Source: Bacteroidota bacterium
Lineage (GTDB): Bacteria; Bacteroidota; Bacteroidia; 2-12-FULL-35-15
Assembly: GCA_026391935.1 (NCBI GenBank)
Contig: JAPLDC010000098.1
Span: 1-33,718 of the forward strand
Direction of reading: 5' to 3'
DNA: 33,718 bases
The number at the start of each line of letters is the position of its first letter. Within the stretch, counting starts at the first letter, position 1. This document shows, one piece after another, positions 18,535 to 27,474 of this stretch. The notes below the pieces were generated by a model. It saw only the letters and a program-made list of their open reading frames with translations. It was not told where the DNA came from and did no database searches. The position numbers and the translations under genes were made by a program.

Positions 18535-20322
18535 CTATTGAGGCGGCAGCGCTTTTATGCCTTCTTGTGCTTGTTGGTAATCAGGTTTTAGTTCAAGCGT
18601 TTTTTCCCAGGCAATTCTTGCTTTTTTATAATCCTTTATTGTAAAACTTGCACCACCAATGTTATACCAATACTCAGCCTTTGTGGAATCTATGCTCACA
18701 GCTTTTTCCATCAACTTAATAGCTTCCGGAATATTCTTCCCTCCAATAGACATCCCCTGATTAAAATAAGTTGCACCGAGCAAGTCGAAGTTGCGTTTTA
18801 TTAGTGGGTTACTTGGGTAAATTTCTTTTGCTTTGCCCCAAAACGCCTTTGCCTTTTCATAATCCTTCAACTTAAAATAAGCAACACCTAAATTCAAATA
18901 ACCGTTCACATATTTATTATGAACATTCACTGAGCGATTAAGATAAAATATCCCCTTATTTATCAGCTCTAATTCGCGGGCCTTATTTTCGGGTTTTTCC
19001 GACATATCAATAAATGCCTTTCCTGCATTTCCGTTTACCAAAGCACTATTTGGAACCGTTTTGGCATCAGCAATAAATAATGTCTGGTCATTTTTCCATT
19101 CCGTATTTCGTTTTATCGTTTTTGCTCCACACCATATAACCACAAGACATCCAAAAGATACAGCAACAATTTTTTTTGTTTGTGCTGAAAAGAATTTTTG
19201 CAAGATCCGGGAAATAAAAACAGCAAGCACAATCGCAAATCCAAAAGAAGAGTGATAAACCATCCTTTCGCCCATTGTAGCGCCAACATTGAATATTAAA
19301 TTGGAGATAAGGAGCAAGTGTACAAAATAAAAAGCGATGGCAAATGAAAGGATGTTTCTCTTAAAAAATAAAATTATTGCCGCTACAAACATCGAAGTAT
19401 GGATAAGTATCGACGCCCATACAATTCCATTACTAAAATTCACAAAAGGTATGGTGCTGTAGGAATAGTCGCTGGAAAGCGGAGATGGATAAAAAAGCAT
19501 TTTCAGATAACGCAAAAGCACTTCAATTTTTGTAGCAAGTTTTTCCTGATGGGTGGCATATATATAGGGATTATTAAGAACATCTGGGTTTTCAAATTTC
19601 GCACCAGCACCAACAATTGAAAAGCGTATCCCCACATATAAGGCGGCCACAATGGCAAAAGGTATCATTAATTGTAAAATGCTTGAAAGCGACTCCTTTA
19701 AAACAATATACAACAACATTGGAATCAACACCAAAAGTGTGATCGCATACTCTTTCGAAAGCAAGGCTAAAAAATAAAACAAAAGCCCAAACAACAGTTG
19801 TTTTGCATTTTTTGATTCCCGGTATCTAAAAATGGAAATGAAAGTCAGAATGATAAATAAGAAAGACAGAATTTCGTCTCTACTTTTTACATTCGCAACA
19901 ACCTCGGTATGCATCGGATGAATTAAAAAGATAAGACAAGCAACGAAAGCTATGAGTGGTTCCTCTTTAAAAATATAATTTTTTAAGAAATAAAGCAATA
20001 ATACAATTGACAAAAGGTAATACACTACATTCATAAAATGTCTTACAAACGCTGCATCGTCAGGCGGTTTTACTTCAGCGTTACTTCCAAACAATTGTTG
20101 CTCGATAGCAAAGGTAACAACAGAAAGCGGTCGAAATCGCCCACCGGACAATTGCTGCTTTGCCCCCATGTGTCTGTAAAAACTATCATACGCATCTGTA
20201 CTCAGTATTTTAGGAATACCACGAAAGCCTTGTTGAACATAATCGTTATTCTGAATTCCCCAAGTCGTGGTTATCTCAAGAGGTAAAGGTTTTGTTATCT
20301 TGTTATCTTTTTTTCTAGCCAT
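18535..20322 (-). CDS. TMTC-like membrane protein with C-terminal TPRs, apparently lacking its first helix
   Basis: A 595-residue integral membrane protein. About ten hydrophobic segments lie between residues 91 and 405. The family signature HPMHTEVVANVKSRDE occurs near 133-150. Three or so TPRs follow at 464-590 (NGYLNLGVAYFKLKDYEKAK, AEYWYNIGGASFTIKDYKKA). The build resembles TMTC/PMT-like GT-C fold glycosyltransferases, which move sugars from lipid carriers to proteins. In relatives the N-terminus has a first transmembrane helix followed by an acidic DD loop. Here the protein goes from a charged start (MARKKDNKITKPLP) straight to NDYVQQGFRGIPKILST, so helix and acidic pair are missing. That would matter for catalysis if the assignment is right. 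It is 71 bp upstream of the T9SS cargo gene, and an operon with it is plausible. Confidence 0.7.
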   Translation of the reverse strand: MARKKDNKITKPLPLEITTTWGIQNNDYVQQGFRGIPKILSTDAYDSFYRHMGAKQQLSGGRFRPLSVVTFAIEQQLFGSNAEVKPPDDAAFVRHFMNVVYYLLSIVLLLYFLKNYIFKEEPLIAFVACLIFLIHPMHTEVVANVKSRDEILSFLFIILTFISIFRYRESKNAKQLLFGLLFYFLALLSKEYAITLLVLIPMLLYIVLKESLSSILQLMIPFAIVAALYVGIRFSIVGAGAKFENPDVLNNPYIYATHQEKLATKIEVLLRYLKMLFYPSPLSSDYSYSTIPFVNFSNGIVWASILIHTSMFVAAIILFFKRNILSFAIAFYFVHLLLISNLIFNVGATMGERMVYHSSFGFAIVLAVFISRILQKFFSAQTKKIVAVSFGCLVVIWCGAKTIKRNTEWKNDQTLFIADAKTVPNSALVNGNAGKAFIDMSEKPENKARELELINKGIFYLNRSVNVHNKYVNGYLNLGVAYFKLKDYEKAKAFWGKAKEIYPSNPLIKRNFDLLGATYFNQGMSIGGKNIPEAIKLMEKAVSIDSTKAEYWYNIGGASFTIKDYKKARIAWEKTLELKPDYQQAQEGIKALPPQ

Positions 20323-20439
20323 TTTCTTTGGTACAATTTCTGTGGCTGAATGTGCCTTGTTTATTTATTTTATTTGCACCTTTGTTTTGTTGATTCAAAA
20401 CTATTCTAAAGCAGTAAATGTAATTAATTATCATTTTTC

Positions 20440-23400
20440 TTGAAAAATATTTTTAAAAATAAATATTTCCTTTTAGTTCTGGCAATTGTATTTTTCTCGG
20501 CTGGAACCTTATTTTATTATACCTATTCTGGTGGGGCAGCACCAACAATAAGTGGCTTCGAAAGTGTTTTACATAAAAAAGAAATACGGCTGAATGAGGA
20601 AATGTTGTCTTTGGCTAAACGGGCGGAATCTGAAAACTACAATGATCTTTTCACAAAAAAACCTTCCTATTATAATTTATTGATGCAGGAAGAGGGTATT
20701 GCACTTCTCATTTATGAAAACGACACATTAAAATTTTGGAGCGATAACTCTATTGCTGTTGAAAACTGGGTAAAAGAAATTTGCCTCGATTCAAAAATGG
20801 CAAAACTCCATAACGGTTGGTTCGAGGTTGTTAGACCGCATACCAACGCAACAACAACAAAAGCGATTGTTGGATTGGTCCTGGTAAAAAATGAATACCC
20901 TTATCAAAATAAATATCTGGTCAATGAGTTTCAAAAAGATTTTGCTGTTCCAGCAGAAACAAAGTTGATCACAGACAACCCAAACGCAACAAACGGGGTA
21001 AAAAATTATAAGGGCGAATACCTGTTCTCTTTGGAATTTGATCCGACAAACAACTCTATTTCTCTCATTTCTTATATTTCTGTTTTGTTGAGTCTTTCTG
21101 GATTTGTTTTTTTAATCCTCTTTTTAAAGTCTTTTTGTTCAAGCTTTTTCTCGCCTTACAGTAAAAACTTTTCTACACTGGCATTCATATTTTTGGCTGT
21201 TTCTGTCAGGTATATTTTAATCAAATTCAGTTTCCCTGATTGCTTTTATTCCTTCGACCTATTTAGCCCTAAAATATTTGCAAACGCAAGCTCCGTTTGG
21301 TTAACATCATTAGGAGACCTTTTAATAAATGTCGTTTTGATGTTCTATTTAACGTTTGTATTTTTAAACAACTTCGAATTTGATGTGCTTGTAATCCAAC
21401 TAAAAAAAGTAAATACGCTTGTTATTTCTTTTGCATTCTTTCTTGCTTTTTTTTGGTTTTCGTGGGCTTTAAATGTTTTGTTCATAGGGTTAATAAAAAA
21501 CTCTAATATCCCATTCAGTATAAACAATCTTTTTACACTCAACCAATATAGTTATGTAGGAATCATCATTATCGGACTCCTACTTTTTGTATATTTTTTA
21601 CTTGCAGATAAAATGGTTGCTGTATTAAAAATGTTAAAACTTAACAACCGACAATACATCTTTGTTTTCATTATTTCTGCCGGAATCCACACGTTCATTT
21701 CACATTTCCTTGGAACACTTGACCTGATCGTAATTTTCTGGCCTTTTCTGTTGGTTCTTTCAATCGCAATCATCAAAAAGAAACAAACGATCTATCCTTT
21801 TTCAAGTATCATATTCCTGGTGTTTCTTTTCTCTCTTTATGCTGTCCATGTTTTTATAAAACACTCGGCGATAAAAGAAGTAGAGAGCAGAAAAATTTAC
21901 GCAGAAAAACTTGCTGCAGAACAAGATCCTGTTGCCGAACTTTTATTTCAGGATGTAGATAAAAAACTCCATGCCGATACCGTCCTTTTGTCACTAATAA
22001 GTGGATTTGAAAAACACCCGGAAGAATTTGAAAAACGCATAAAGCAACAATATTTCAGCGGTTTCTGGGAAAAATATGATGTCCGCGTAGCCTTGTTTGA
22101 TAGTGCTTGCGCACCTATAATCCGTTCACAAAATCCGCTTTTCGACAACAACTTTTATTTTGATGAGTTAATTGAAAAGAAAGGCCAAAAGACTTCTTGT
22201 GTCGGATTTTATTTCATTAATAACTCTTCAGGTAAAATTAGTTATCTGGCAAAAATTCCGTTGTATAAAAAGCCCAGAGAGGATGCAAAATATGGCACAA
22301 TTTACATTGAACTGGATGCAAAATTTATTTCTGATGAAGTTGGTTTTCCCGAATTGCTTCTTGACAGAAACATCGGTTTGTCACAAGAATTAAGCAATTA
22401 TTCATACGCAAAATACAAACACAATCAATTATTAAATCAATATGGAAAATATTCATACAGCTTAAATGCGGATGATTTTAAATCCACAAAAATTGAATTC
22501 GACTTTCAAAACAAGGAAGAATTCAATCATTTGTTATTTCGCCCAAATCCCGAAACGCTCATTGTTCTAAGTAAAAGAAACGATGGCTTGATCGGAAAAG
22601 TCACCACCTTCTCTTATTTATTTGCTTTTTTTAGTTTGCTATTATTGTCTATTCTAGTATTCCGACAGATTTCTTTAGGACAGCTCTTCGAACATTTTAG
22701 TTTTAAATACCGCATACAAGTATTGCTTGTATTAATTGTTCTTATTTCTCTGGCACTATTTGGTGGTGGGACAATCTATTATATCAAACAACAGTTTGAG
22801 GTAAAAAACAAAGAAAATATTAGCGAAAAAATTCATTCCGTTCAAATTGATGTTGAAGGCAAATTGTCAGCCGAAAACACTTTCAACAAAGGCTTGACAG
22901 AGTATGTCTCTTTCATTTTGAAAAAATCTTCTTCTGTTTTTTTTACTGATATTAATTTTTACGATGTGCAAGGAAACCTCTATGCTTCATCACGTTCAAA
23001 AGTTTTTGATGAGGGTTTAACCTCCAAAAAAATGAATCCGGAAGCTTTTTTACAAATAGCAATTTTAGGAAAAACAGAGTTTATTCATGATGAACGAATT
23101 GGAAAGTTAGAATATTTATCCGCGTATATTCCCTTTAAGAACAAAGACGGCAAACTGCTCGCTTACCTTAATTTACCATACTTTGCAAAGCAAAGCGAAT
23201 TAGAAAAAGAAATTTCAGGATTCTTAGTCGCCTTGATAAATATTTATGTTTTACTGTTTGCGTTATCCATCGTTACAGCAATATTTATATCAAATTATGT
23301 TACAAAACCATTAAAATTAATTCAGGATAAGCTCAGTAAAATAAAGCTAGGGAAAACAAATGAACCTATCGATTGGAAAGAAAATGACGAAATCGGGAAC

Positions 23401-24147
23401 CTTGTAAGCGAATACAACAGAATGATAGCGGAACTTTCGAAAAGCGCTGATCTGCTGGCAAAATCGGAGCGAGAAAGCGCCTGGAGAGAAATGGCAAAAC
23501 AGGTTGCCCATGAAATAAAAAACCCGTTGACGCCCATGAAATTAAGTGTCCAACACTTACAACGGACATGGAAAGATGGCGCACCGGATATGGACCAAAA
23601 GATGGAAAGATTAACAAAAACCATCATCGAACAAATTGACACGTTATCGAATATTGCCACAGAATTTTCCAATTTTGCAAAGATGCCAAAGGCTAATTTG
23701 GAGAAGATAAATATCAAAGAGATCATTGTAAATACGATTGCCTTATTTCATGATTCTGAAAATCTTGCAATAACGTTTGAAACAGAAATTTCTGCAGAAG
23801 CCTTTGTTTTCGCTGACAAAGAACAACTGTTACGGGTTTTCAATAACCTTATAAAAAATGCCGTACAAGCCATCCCAGAAGAACAAAAGGGAGAAATAAT
23901 AGTTTCATTAAAAAAAGAAAAACAACAATTTCTGATCTCCGTATTTGACAACGGAAATGGAATAGATAATGATGTTATTGATAAAATATTTGTGCCGAAT
24001 TTTACTACAAAAACAGGAGGCATGGGACTTGGTTTGGCAATGGTAAAAAACATTGTAGAAACGGCTAACGGTAGGATATGGTTTGAAACAAAATCAGGAA
24101 AAGGAACAACTTTTTATGTAACGCTGCCCTGCTTTGTGGAGGAATAA
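20440..24147 (+). CDS. Multi-pass membrane sensor histidine kinase (NtrY-like core)
   Basis: A 1235-residue inner-membrane kinase. One helix lies near residues 8-27, followed by an extracytoplasmic domain to about 205. A cluster of about eight helices spans 206-480, a second extracytoplasmic domain spans 480-720, two helices lie near 721-785, and a third sensor domain spans about 790-925. After a helix at 927-950, HAMP occupies about 953-1000. HisKA follows with phospho-acceptor His1024 in KQVAHEIKNPLTPMKLS, then HATPase with NNLIKNAVQAI (1135), DNGNGI (1170) and GGMGLGLAMVKN (1194). The start is probably TTG at 20440, giving a Lys/Asn-rich leader before the first helix; no ATG sits nearby in frame. 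It is divergent from the TMTC-like gene and stands without an adjacent response regulator, so its partner is encoded elsewhere. Confidence 0.9.
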   Translation: MKNIFKNKYFLLVLAIVFFSAGTLFYYTYSGGAAPTISGFESVLHKKEIRLNEEMLSLAKRAESENYNDLFTKKPSYYNLLMQEEGIALLIYENDTLKFWSDNSIAVENWVKEICLDSKMAKLHNGWFEVVRPHTNATTTKAIVGLVLVKNEYPYQNKYLVNEFQKDFAVPAETKLITDNPNATNGVKNYKGEYLFSLEFDPTNNSISLISYISVLLSLSGFVFLILFLKSFCSSFFSPYSKNFSTLAFIFLAVSVRYILIKFSFPDCFYSFDLFSPKIFANASSVWLTSLGDLLINVVLMFYLTFVFLNNFEFDVLVIQLKKVNTLVISFAFFLAFFWFSWALNVLFIGLIKNSNIPFSINNLFTLNQYSYVGIIIIGLLLFVYFLLADKMVAVLKMLKLNNRQYIFVFIISAGIHTFISHFLGTLDLIVIFWPFLLVLSIAIIKKKQTIYPFSSIIFLVFLFSLYAVHVFIKHSAIKEVESRKIYAEKLAAEQDPVAELLFQDVDKKLHADTVLLSLISGFEKHPEEFEKRIKQQYFSGFWEKYDVRVALFDSACAPIIRSQNPLFDNNFYFDELIEKKGQKTSCVGFYFINNSSGKISYLAKIPLYKKPREDAKYGTIYIELDAKFISDEVGFPELLLDRNIGLSQELSNYSYAKYKHNQLLNQYGKYSYSLNADDFKSTKIEFDFQNKEEFNHLLFRPNPETLIVLSKRNDGLIGKVTTFSYLFAFFSLLLLSILVFRQISLGQLFEHFSFKYRIQVLLVLIVLISLALFGGGTIYYIKQQFEVKNKENISEKIHSVQIDVEGKLSAENTFNKGLTEYVSFILKKSSSVFFTDINFYDVQGNLYASSRSKVFDEGLTSKKMNPEAFLQIAILGKTEFIHDERIGKLEYLSAYIPFKNKDGKLLAYLNLPYFAKQSELEKEISGFLVALINIYVLLFALSIVTAIFISNYVTKPLKLIQDKLSKIKLGKTNEPIDWKENDEIGNLVSEYNRMIAELSKSADLLAKSERESAWREMAKQVAHEIKNPLTPMKLSVQHLQRTWKDGAPDMDQKMERLTKTIIEQIDTLSNIATEFSNFAKMPKANLEKINIKEIIVNTIALFHDSENLAITFETEISAEAFVFADKEQLLRVFNNLIKNAVQAIPEEQKGEIIVSLKKEKQQFLISVFDNGNGIDNDVIDKIFVPNFTTKTGGMGLGLAMVKNIVETANGRIWFETKSGKGTTFYVTLPCFVEE

Positions 24148-24181
24148 AAAGGATTCCAGATATGCGAAAAAATAGATTTCC

Positions 24182-24214
24182 TAACCAATACATTTCGTAT
24201 ATTCGTAACCAATA
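24182..24214 (+). promoter_or_regulatory. Putative promoter with flanking 9-bp direct repeats
   Basis: TAACCAATA occurs at 24182-24190 and again at 24206-24214, 24 bases apart. Between them TATATTCG (24198-24205) is one mismatch from the Bacteroidota -7 consensus TAnnTTTG, about 22 bp before the ATG of the cobalamin-binding gene. No convincing -33 element is visible. The repeats could be regulator half-sites; this is inferred from spacing only. Confidence 0.35.
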
Positions 24215-24227
24215 ATTTATTATTATT

Positions 24228-24635
24228 ATGAAAAGACCAATACGTATCTTAGTAGCTAAAGTTGGGTTGGACGGGCATGATCGGGGTGCAAAGGTTATCG
24301 CCTCTTTTTTGCGGGACGCAGGAATGGAAGTAATCTATACCGGACTTCGTCAAACCCCTGAAATGGTTGTAAGCGCTGCCCTACAGGAAGATGTGGACGC
24401 TATTGGCATCAGTATTTTATCCGGAGCACACAACACCGTGTTTCCAAAAGTAATGTCGTTGATGAAGGAGAAAGGCTTGAATGATGTGCTTTTGACCGGT
24501 GGTGGAATTATACCAGATAAAGATATTCATAAACTGAATGAGCTTGGTGTTGGTAAACTATTTCCTCCAGGCACCGACACAAAAGAGATTGTTGAATACA
24601 TTACAAATTATGTTAAAGAAAACAGAAACTTCTAA
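24228..24635 (+). CDS. Cobalamin-binding small component of an acyl-CoA mutase
   Basis: A 135-residue stand-alone B12-binding domain like the C-terminal part of methylmalonyl-CoA mutase. The base-off/His-on signature DxHxxG is present as D15-G-H17-D-R-G20 in KVGLDGHDRGAKV, where His17 ligates cobalt. The other conserved elements, SILSGAH and LTGGGIIP, follow. Such small subunits pair with a separate large catalytic subunit to isomerise methylmalonyl-CoA and succinyl-CoA or other acyl-CoAs. No large subunit is in the window. The next gene, 10 bp downstream, is an enoyl-CoA hydratase, consistent with a role in acyl-CoA metabolism such as propionate or branched-chain catabolism. The exact substrate cannot be decided from this domain. 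Confidence 0.9.
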   Translation: MKRPIRILVAKVGLDGHDRGAKVIASFLRDAGMEVIYTGLRQTPEMVVSAALQEDVDAIGISILSGAHNTVFPKVMSLMKEKGLNDVLLTGGGIIPDKDIHKLNELGVGKLFPPGTDTKEIVEYITNYVKENRNF

Positions 24636-24645
24636 TTTACCCGTT

Positions 24646-25428
24646 ATGACATTTGAAAACATTTTAACAGCAAGCGAAAACAATATTTTTAGTATTACGA
24701 TCAATCGTCCTGATAAATTAAATGCACTGAACAAAAAAACAATCGAAGAACTTAGCGAGGCGCTCCTTTTTGCAGAAGGCGACATCAACACCCGTGCTAT
24801 CATTTTAACAGGATCGGGTCAAAAAGCCTTTGTTGCGGGAGCTGACATTTCAGAATTTGCAAATTTCAGCATCAATCAAGGAAAAACATTAAGCGCTGAA
24901 GGACATGACAAACTTTTTAATTTGACCCAAAACTTACGAACACCTGTTATCGCTGCTATTAATGGATTTGCACTTGGCGGAGGGCTGGAGTTGGCAATGA
25001 GTTGTCACATCCGCGTTGCTTCTGATAATGCTAAAATGGGCTTGCCCGAAGTGTCGCTAGGTGTTATTCCCGGCTATGGAGGAACACAGCGACTTGCACA
25101 ACTTGTTGGAAAAGGAAAAGCACTAGAAATGATCATGACTGCCGATATGATTTCAGCAGCTGATGCATTGACTTGGGGCTTGGTGAATTATGTAACAACA
25201 CCAGAAACATTGCTCGCAAAATGCAATGAACTAGCCGTAAAAATAATTAGCAGATCACCTGTTGCTGTTGCTGCTGCAATAAGAGCGGTGAATGCAAATT
25301 ATGCCGACGGCGTAAACGGCTTTGCTATTGAAATTGACGAATTTGGAACATGCTTTGGCACAGAAGATTTTAAAGAAGGAACAACCGCATTTTTAGAAAA
25401 ACGAAAAGCTGTTTTTACCGGAAAATGA
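24646..25428 (+). CDS. Enoyl-CoA hydratase (crotonase family)
   Basis: With the ATG at 24646 this is a 260-residue protein, the standard crotonase length. The frame is open further upstream, but that part overlaps the previous gene and adds unrelated residues. Oxyanion-hole segments are seen in AFVAGADISEF (residues 61-71) and NGFALGGGLELAMSC (106-120). Both catalytic glutamates of true hydratases are present: Glu115 in GGGLELA and Glu135 in MGLPEVSLGVIPG. It should add water across the trans-2 double bond of enoyl-CoA in the cytoplasm. It is 10 bp after the B12-binding subunit gene, so the two are probably one transcript. Chain-length preference is not readable from sequence. Confidence 0.92.
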   Translation: MTFENILTASENNIFSITINRPDKLNALNKKTIEELSEALLFAEGDINTRAIILTGSGQKAFVAGADISEFANFSINQGKTLSAEGHDKLFNLTQNLRTPVIAAINGFALGGGLELAMSCHIRVASDNAKMGLPEVSLGVIPGYGGTQRLAQLVGKGKALEMIMTADMISAADALTWGLVNYVTTPETLLAKCNELAVKIISRSPVAVAAAIRAVNANYADGVNGFAIEIDEFGTCFGTEDFKEGTTAFLEKRKAVFTGK

Positions 25429-25430
25429 TC

Positions 25431-25535
25431 TAGCTTAAAGTTCAATGCTTGAAAGTTTACGTTTCAAGAACACCAAAACAATTTTGCCGCCTTTCTTACT
25501 CAAATCCTAACGTTGAACATTCAAACTTTAAGCTA
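25431..25535. repeat. Inverted repeat flanking a 105-bp intergenic segment
   Basis: TAGCTTAAAGTT at 25431-25442 is the exact reverse complement of AACTTTAAGCTA at 25524-25535, and the complementarity continues imperfectly inward through AATG. The element fills the gap between the enoyl-CoA hydratase stop and the likely start of the flippase gene. It could be a small palindromic intergenic repeat, a transcript-processing hairpin or an attenuator. No target-site duplication is obvious. Its position argues that the flippase does not start at the upstream TTG at 25449, because that start would translate the element. Confidence 0.6.
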
Positions 25536-25538
25536 ATA

Positions 25539-27017
25539 TTGAATCCTTTAAAAAAACTCGCTTCACAAACAGCCATCTATGGCTTGCCTACAATTGTCGG
25601 GCGGTTGCTTAACTACCTTCTTAATCCTCTTTACGCTTATAGTTTCAGTACAACCCAAATGGGCGTTGTTACATCTGCATACGCTTACGTTTCATTTTTG
25701 TTGATCTTCCTCACCTATGGAATGGAAACCGCTTTATTCAAATTCTCACAATCCGAAATTGATAAACAAAAGGTCTATACCACCTCTTTGATTTCACTGA
25801 TTGTTTCTTCTTTTGTTTTTATTTCTCTTGGATGCCTGTTTTCTTCTTCTATTGCCGAAGGCGTAACATTTAAGGGCCACCCGGAATATGTTGTTTGGTT
25901 CGCCATCATTATCGGTACAGATGCATTAACTGCAATTCCATTCGCGAAACTTCGCGAACAAGGAAAGGCAAAGCGTTTCGCAATTATCAAAACAGCAAAT
26001 ATTGCAATGAACATCGGATTGAATTTGTTCTTCATATTATTTTGTAAAAGAGTATCTGATGCACCCGCATCATCCTTTAAACCTTTTGTTGAATTGATCT
26101 ACAACCCATCAATCGGGGTTGGTTATATCTTTATATCAAATCTTGCTGCGAGTTTGATAACCCTGTTGTTGCTTTCCCCTGAAATATTAAAGATTAAACT
26201 TGTTTTTGATACAGTCATTTGGAAACGAATGATGAGATACGCGATTCCTCTGTTAATTGCCGGACTAGCAGGAATGGTAAACGAAACCCTTGATCGCGTT
26301 TTATTGACCCATTTAATTCCAAATGAAAAAGAGGCGCTTTCCCAAGCAGGTATTTATGGTTCCTGTTACAAAGTTTCCATCATCATGACCATCTTCATCC
26401 AGACATTCCGTTTTGCGGCAGAACCCTTCTTTTTCAGTCATTCTAAAGAAAAAGATTCTAAAAAAACCTATGCTGATGTGATGAAATACTTTGTAATTGT
26501 TTGTTCTATCATTTTTTTAGGGACAATGATGAATATTCAATGGATTCAATACTTTGCGGGCACGGCAGCGTTCCGAACAGGTATTAAAGTCGTTCCCATA
26601 TTATTACTCGCAAATATGTTCCTCGGTATCTTCTGGAATCAATCAATATGGTATAAACTAACCGGACAAACGCATTTTGGCGCTTTATTAACCATTTTCG
26701 GTGCTATTATTACCATTGCCTTAAATATAATATGGATTCCGAGAATAGGCTACATGGGCTGCGCGTGGGCAACATTAATCTGCTATGCAAGTATGATGGT
26801 TGTCTCCTATTTCTTGGGTAATAAACATTACCCTGTTAATTACGACTTAAAACGCATACTCGGGTACTTGGGATTATCCTTAACTTTGTACTTTATAGGC
26901 ACCTGGATAAAAACGGGGTCAGGAAGCATTAATCTGATCTTACACAACTTTATCCTGATTGGGTTTATTGTTGTTGCGTGGAAAATGGAAAAAAATAATT
27001 TTAAAAAGTTGGCATGA
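25539..27017 (+). CDS. Polysaccharide flippase (MOP superfamily)
   Basis: Starting at TTG 25539, this is a 492-residue inner-membrane transporter with about 12-14 hydrophobic helices. The frame begins NPLKKLASQTAIYGLPTIVG, then RLLNYLLNPLYAYSF, the usual opening of Bacteroidota oligosaccharide flippases. An upstream TTG at 25449 would add 30 residues with no family character, translated from an inverted repeat. Late motifs such as KVVPILLLANMFLGI and WYKLTGQTHFGAL fit the family. It would move lipid-linked oligosaccharide across the inner membrane for surface polysaccharide or glycan assembly. The stop overlaps the dut start by 4 bp (ATGA), and a sugar nucleotidyltransferase follows, supporting an envelope polysaccharide role. 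The exact glycan is unknown. Confidence 0.88.
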   Translation: MNPLKKLASQTAIYGLPTIVGRLLNYLLNPLYAYSFSTTQMGVVTSAYAYVSFLLIFLTYGMETALFKFSQSEIDKQKVYTTSLISLIVSSFVFISLGCLFSSSIAEGVTFKGHPEYVVWFAIIIGTDALTAIPFAKLREQGKAKRFAIIKTANIAMNIGLNLFFILFCKRVSDAPASSFKPFVELIYNPSIGVGYIFISNLAASLITLLLLSPEILKIKLVFDTVIWKRMMRYAIPLLIAGLAGMVNETLDRVLLTHLIPNEKEALSQAGIYGSCYKVSIIMTIFIQTFRFAAEPFFFSHSKEKDSKKTYADVMKYFVIVCSIIFLGTMMNIQWIQYFAGTAAFRTGIKVVPILLLANMFLGIFWNQSIWYKLTGQTHFGALLTIFGAIITIALNIIWIPRIGYMGCAWATLICYASMMVVSYFLGNKHYPVNYDLKRILGYLGLSLTLYFIGTWIKTGSGSINLILHNFILIGFIVVAWKMEKNNFKKLA

Positions 27018-27448
27018 AGATCAAGGTTATAAATAAATCAAAACACGAATTACCAAGCTATGCAACAGGAGCGGCAGCTGGGATGGACCTTAGGGCAAAT
27101 ATCGAAGAACCCATTGTATTAAAATCCTTGGAAAGAACCTTAGTTGCAACAGGCCTTTTTATCGAATTACCTGTTGGTTACGAAGCTCAAATAAGACCTC
27201 GCAGCGGATTGGCGTTTAAAAACGGATTGACTGTATTGAACTCACCCGGCACAATTGATGCGGATTATAGAGGCGAGATCAAAGTTATTCTTGTAAATCT
27301 TTCAAACGAAAATTTCACAATTAATGATGGTGAGCGTGTTGCTCAAATGGTAATAGCAAAACACGAACAGGCAGAATGGCTTGAAGTAGAAGAATTAGAG
27401 GAAAGCAACAGGGGTGCAGGTGGTTTCGGAAGTACAGGAAAAAAATAA
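27014..27448 (+). CDS. dut: dUTP diphosphatase (dUTPase)
   Basis: A 144-residue trimeric-type dUTPase that hydrolyses dUTP to dUMP and pyrophosphate, keeping uracil out of DNA and feeding thymidylate synthesis. All five family motifs are present in order: AGMDLRA (residues 22-28), RPRSGLAF (62-69), the uridine-binding GTIDADYRGEI (80-90), GERVAQMV and the C-terminal Gly-rich arm RGAGGFGSTG that closes over the active site. The length is typical. Its start overlaps the flippase stop by 4 bp, which implies translational coupling. It is a housekeeping gene embedded in an envelope operon. Confidence 0.97.
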   Translation: MKIKVINKSKHELPSYATGAAAGMDLRANIEEPIVLKSLERTLVATGLFIELPVGYEAQIRPRSGLAFKNGLTVLNSPGTIDADYRGEIKVILVNLSNENFTINDGERVAQMVIAKHEQAEWLEVEELEESNRGAGGFGSTGKK

Positions 27449-27474
27449 TTAAGCGAAAAAGCAAGACAGATTTT

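Noticed and set aside
20396..20403. Minus-strand TAGTTTTG as promoter for the TMTC-like gene
   Set aside because: It matches the -7 consensus but lies 74 bp from the start with no -33 partner, in a very AT-rich gap where chance matches are likely.
24140..24165. GGAAT/ATTCC hairpin after the large membrane kinase
   Set aside because: The stem is only 5 bp and there is no T tract, so it is not a credible terminator.
24538..24645. 36-residue N-terminal extension of the enoyl-CoA hydratase
   Set aside because: It overlaps the B12-binding gene in another frame and lacks crotonase character. The ATG at 24646 gives the standard length.
25449..25538. Upstream TTG start for the flippase
   Set aside because: The extra 30 residues are translated from an inverted repeat and do not resemble the family. 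TTG at 25539 fits the conserved opening.
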